This document shows positions 7,474 to 8,140 of a DNA stretch of 8,140 bases, in pieces (the first letter of the stretch is position 1; each line of letters opens with the position of its first letter). The position numbers were made by a program, and so were the translations under genes. The notes under the pieces are model-generated. The model was not told the DNA's origin. It made no database searches and saw only the letters and a program-made list of their open reading frames with translations. Origin of the DNA: Nitrospirota bacterium (GTDB lineage Bacteria; Nitrospirota; Thermodesulfovibrionia; Thermodesulfovibrionales; Dissulfurispiraceae); assembly GCA_016212685.1 (NCBI GenBank), contig JACREW010000105.1, positions 1 through 8,140 on the forward strand. The letters run 5' to 3'.

Positions 7474-8020
7474 AAAGTGGGAACTGGGAAATAGGAAGTG
7501 GGAAGTGGAAAAAATAACTCCCTTTTCCCTAATTTTTATCTTTTGCTTTTTACTTCTTACTTCCTACTTCTTACTTCCTACTTGCGGATATGCTGAGGTA
7601 ATCGACAGTGTGGTTGCATACGTGGATGAGACAGCCGTTACCCTTTCGGAACTGCGGGATTATTATCTCGAAGCGAAAAAGACAGCAAATATAACGGAAG
7701 AGGAAGCGTTGAACTCGATGATCAACCGCTTACTACTTCTAAAAGAGGCAAGGGCAATGAAGCTTGAAGCGCAGACGGATGACGAACTGTTGAAGGATTA
7801 TATCGATATTAAAATAGGCTCATTGATTCTTATCAAGGAAGATGCCGTCATATCATTTTATAATGAGCACCTCAAAGAATTTAAAGGGAAAGACTATTTG
7901 ACTGTGAGGGATACTATAGAAAAGTATCTGTTTGAAGCGGAAATCAATAGGCAGTTAAAAAAACATATCGAGGAATTGAGGACAAATTCAGAGGTGAGAA
8001 TACGGCTTACAGATAAATGA
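7439..8020 (+). CDS. SurA-like periplasmic chaperone lacking a PPIase domain
   Basis: This encodes a 193-residue protein with a SurA N-terminal chaperone fold. After a hydrophobic leader (about 30-46) comes a probable signal-peptidase site at GYA/EV (52/53). The core begins VIDSVVAYVDETAVTLSELRDYY, typical of SurA, continues with the helical LNSMINRLLLLKEARAM segment, and ends with the returning helices VRDTIEKYLFEAEINRQLKKHI. E. coli SurA is about twice as long because two parvulin PPIase domains sit between these parts; none is present here. The likely role is binding unfolded outer-membrane proteins in the periplasm and delivering them to the BamA-like protein encoded immediately upstream. 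Three in-frame starts are possible: GTG 7439 with a good ribosome-binding site, ATG 7463 with none, and GTG 7505, which follows AGGAAG by 6 nt and gives a textbook 30-residue signal peptide. The leader is built from a heptamer repeat. The 3' end overlaps the convergent gene by 14 bp. Confidence 0.8.
   Translation: MRYISASDMRFKKWELGNRKWEVEKITPFSLIFIFCFLLLTSYFLLPTCGYAEVIDSVVAYVDETAVTLSELRDYYLEAKKTANITEEEALNSMINRLLLLKEARAMKLEAQTDDELLKDYIDIKIGSLILIKEDAVISFYNEHLKEFKGKDYLTVRDTIEKYLFEAEINRQLKKHIEELRTNSEVRIRLTDK
7479..7586. repeat. Heptamer-repeat palindrome encoding the SurA-like signal peptide
   Basis: The left purine arm has the units GGGAACT, GGGAAAT, AGGAAGT, GGGAAGT (7479-7506). The right pyrimidine arm has ACTTCTT, ACTTCCT, ACTTCTT, ACTTCCT, ACTTGCG (7552-7586), preceded by ATCTTTT and GCTTTTT in the same 7-nt phase. 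The 14 bases at 7493-7506 pair with 7552-7565 or 7566-7579 with two G-U wobbles in RNA. In the surA-like frame the left arm encodes the polar, basic stretch and the right arm encodes the hydrophobic core with a 7-residue period (FLLLTSY, then FLLPTCG). The period matches the bamA leader repeat but the unit sequence is different. Confidence 0.88.
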
Positions 8021-8140
8021 TTACGGCATGCTCATCGCATTCGGGGAATTTATGACATTTCAGGCAGTCGCCCCATATTTTGTGAGGAAGTTTGGCCTTG
8101 TCGGTTTCATGAAAACCCGCTTTTTTGAAAAAATCAGGCT
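8007..8140 (-). CDS. Probable GNAT-family N-acetyltransferase, C-terminal end (5' part outside window)
   Basis: On the minus strand an open frame enters from the window edge (first full codon 8138-8136) and stops at TAA (8009-8007), giving 43 residues. The start PDFFKKAGFHETD matches the final beta-bulge and FF-x2-GF motif of GNAT acetyltransferases. The ending LPHKIWGDCLKCHKFPECDE followed by AVIIYL resembles the Cys-containing tail of ArgA-like N-acetyltransferases as I recall them; a search would be needed to confirm the subfamily. Three cysteines (codons at 8064-8066, 8055-8057 and 8037-8039) are arranged C-x2-C-x5-C with a His after the second. The gene is convergent with the surA-like gene and overlaps its last 14 bp, so it belongs to a separate transcription unit. 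Confidence 0.72.
   Translation of the reverse strand, partial: PDFFKKAGFHETDKAKLPHKIWGDCLKCHKFPECDEHAVIIYL

Noticed and set aside
7574..7585. Possible lipobox LPTC in the SurA-like leader
   Set aside because: The residue before Cys is Thr, not Gly, Ala or Ser, and a signal peptidase I site (GYA) follows directly. The Cys is also part of the repeat-derived sequence.

Overview
The window is almost entirely coding and comes from a diderm (Gram-negative-type) bacterium. Four genes run on the plus strand and one convergent gene enters from the right end on the minus strand. The plus-strand genes are the 3' part of glnD (PII uridylyltransferase, two ACT domains), a complete tamB-like gene (AsmA/DUF490 superfamily), a complete bamA-like Omp85 gene, and a short surA-like periplasmic chaperone gene. 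The minus-strand gene is the C-terminal end of a probable GNAT N-acetyltransferase. Moderate GC, the gene order and the abundance of short palindromic repeats fit an uncultivated Nitrospirota- or Desulfobacterota-like lineage. This taxonomic guess is weak and rests on general impression, not on a search.

Layout: glnD ends at 709 and tamB starts at 711, one base later. The bamA frame overlaps the end of tamB or starts just after it, depending on the start codon. The surA-like frame overlaps the end of bamA by 35 bp or starts 31 bp after it. The surA-like gene and the acetyltransferase gene overlap tail to tail by 14 bp. The four plus-strand genes are therefore very likely co-transcribed. No promoter or terminator could be supported inside the window, and no stretch longer than 300 bp lacks a gene.

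Three of the genes form a functional set for outer-membrane biogenesis. The SurA-like chaperone would escort unfolded outer-membrane proteins across the periplasm, the BamA-like protein would insert them, and the TamB-like protein would span the periplasm as an inner-membrane-anchored partner of an Omp85 protein. The Omp85 protein appears to carry seven POTRA domains instead of the usual five, and the SurA-like protein has no PPIase domain.

The most unusual feature is a set of four palindromic repeat insertions, all inside open reading frames. Three have a strict 7-nt period with a purine-rich arm followed by its complementary pyrimidine-rich arm: in the linker between the two GlnD ACT domains, at the tamB/bamA junction, and at the bamA/surA junction. 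A fourth, C7/G7-capped palindrome of different sequence lies inside tamB. At both gene junctions the repeat encodes the N-terminus of the next exported protein: the purine arm gives a basic n-region and the pyrimidine arm gives the hydrophobic core. The sequence thus suggests that mobile or expanding heptamer hairpins have been co-opted as ready-made signal peptides, and at bamA/surA also as ribosome-binding sites.
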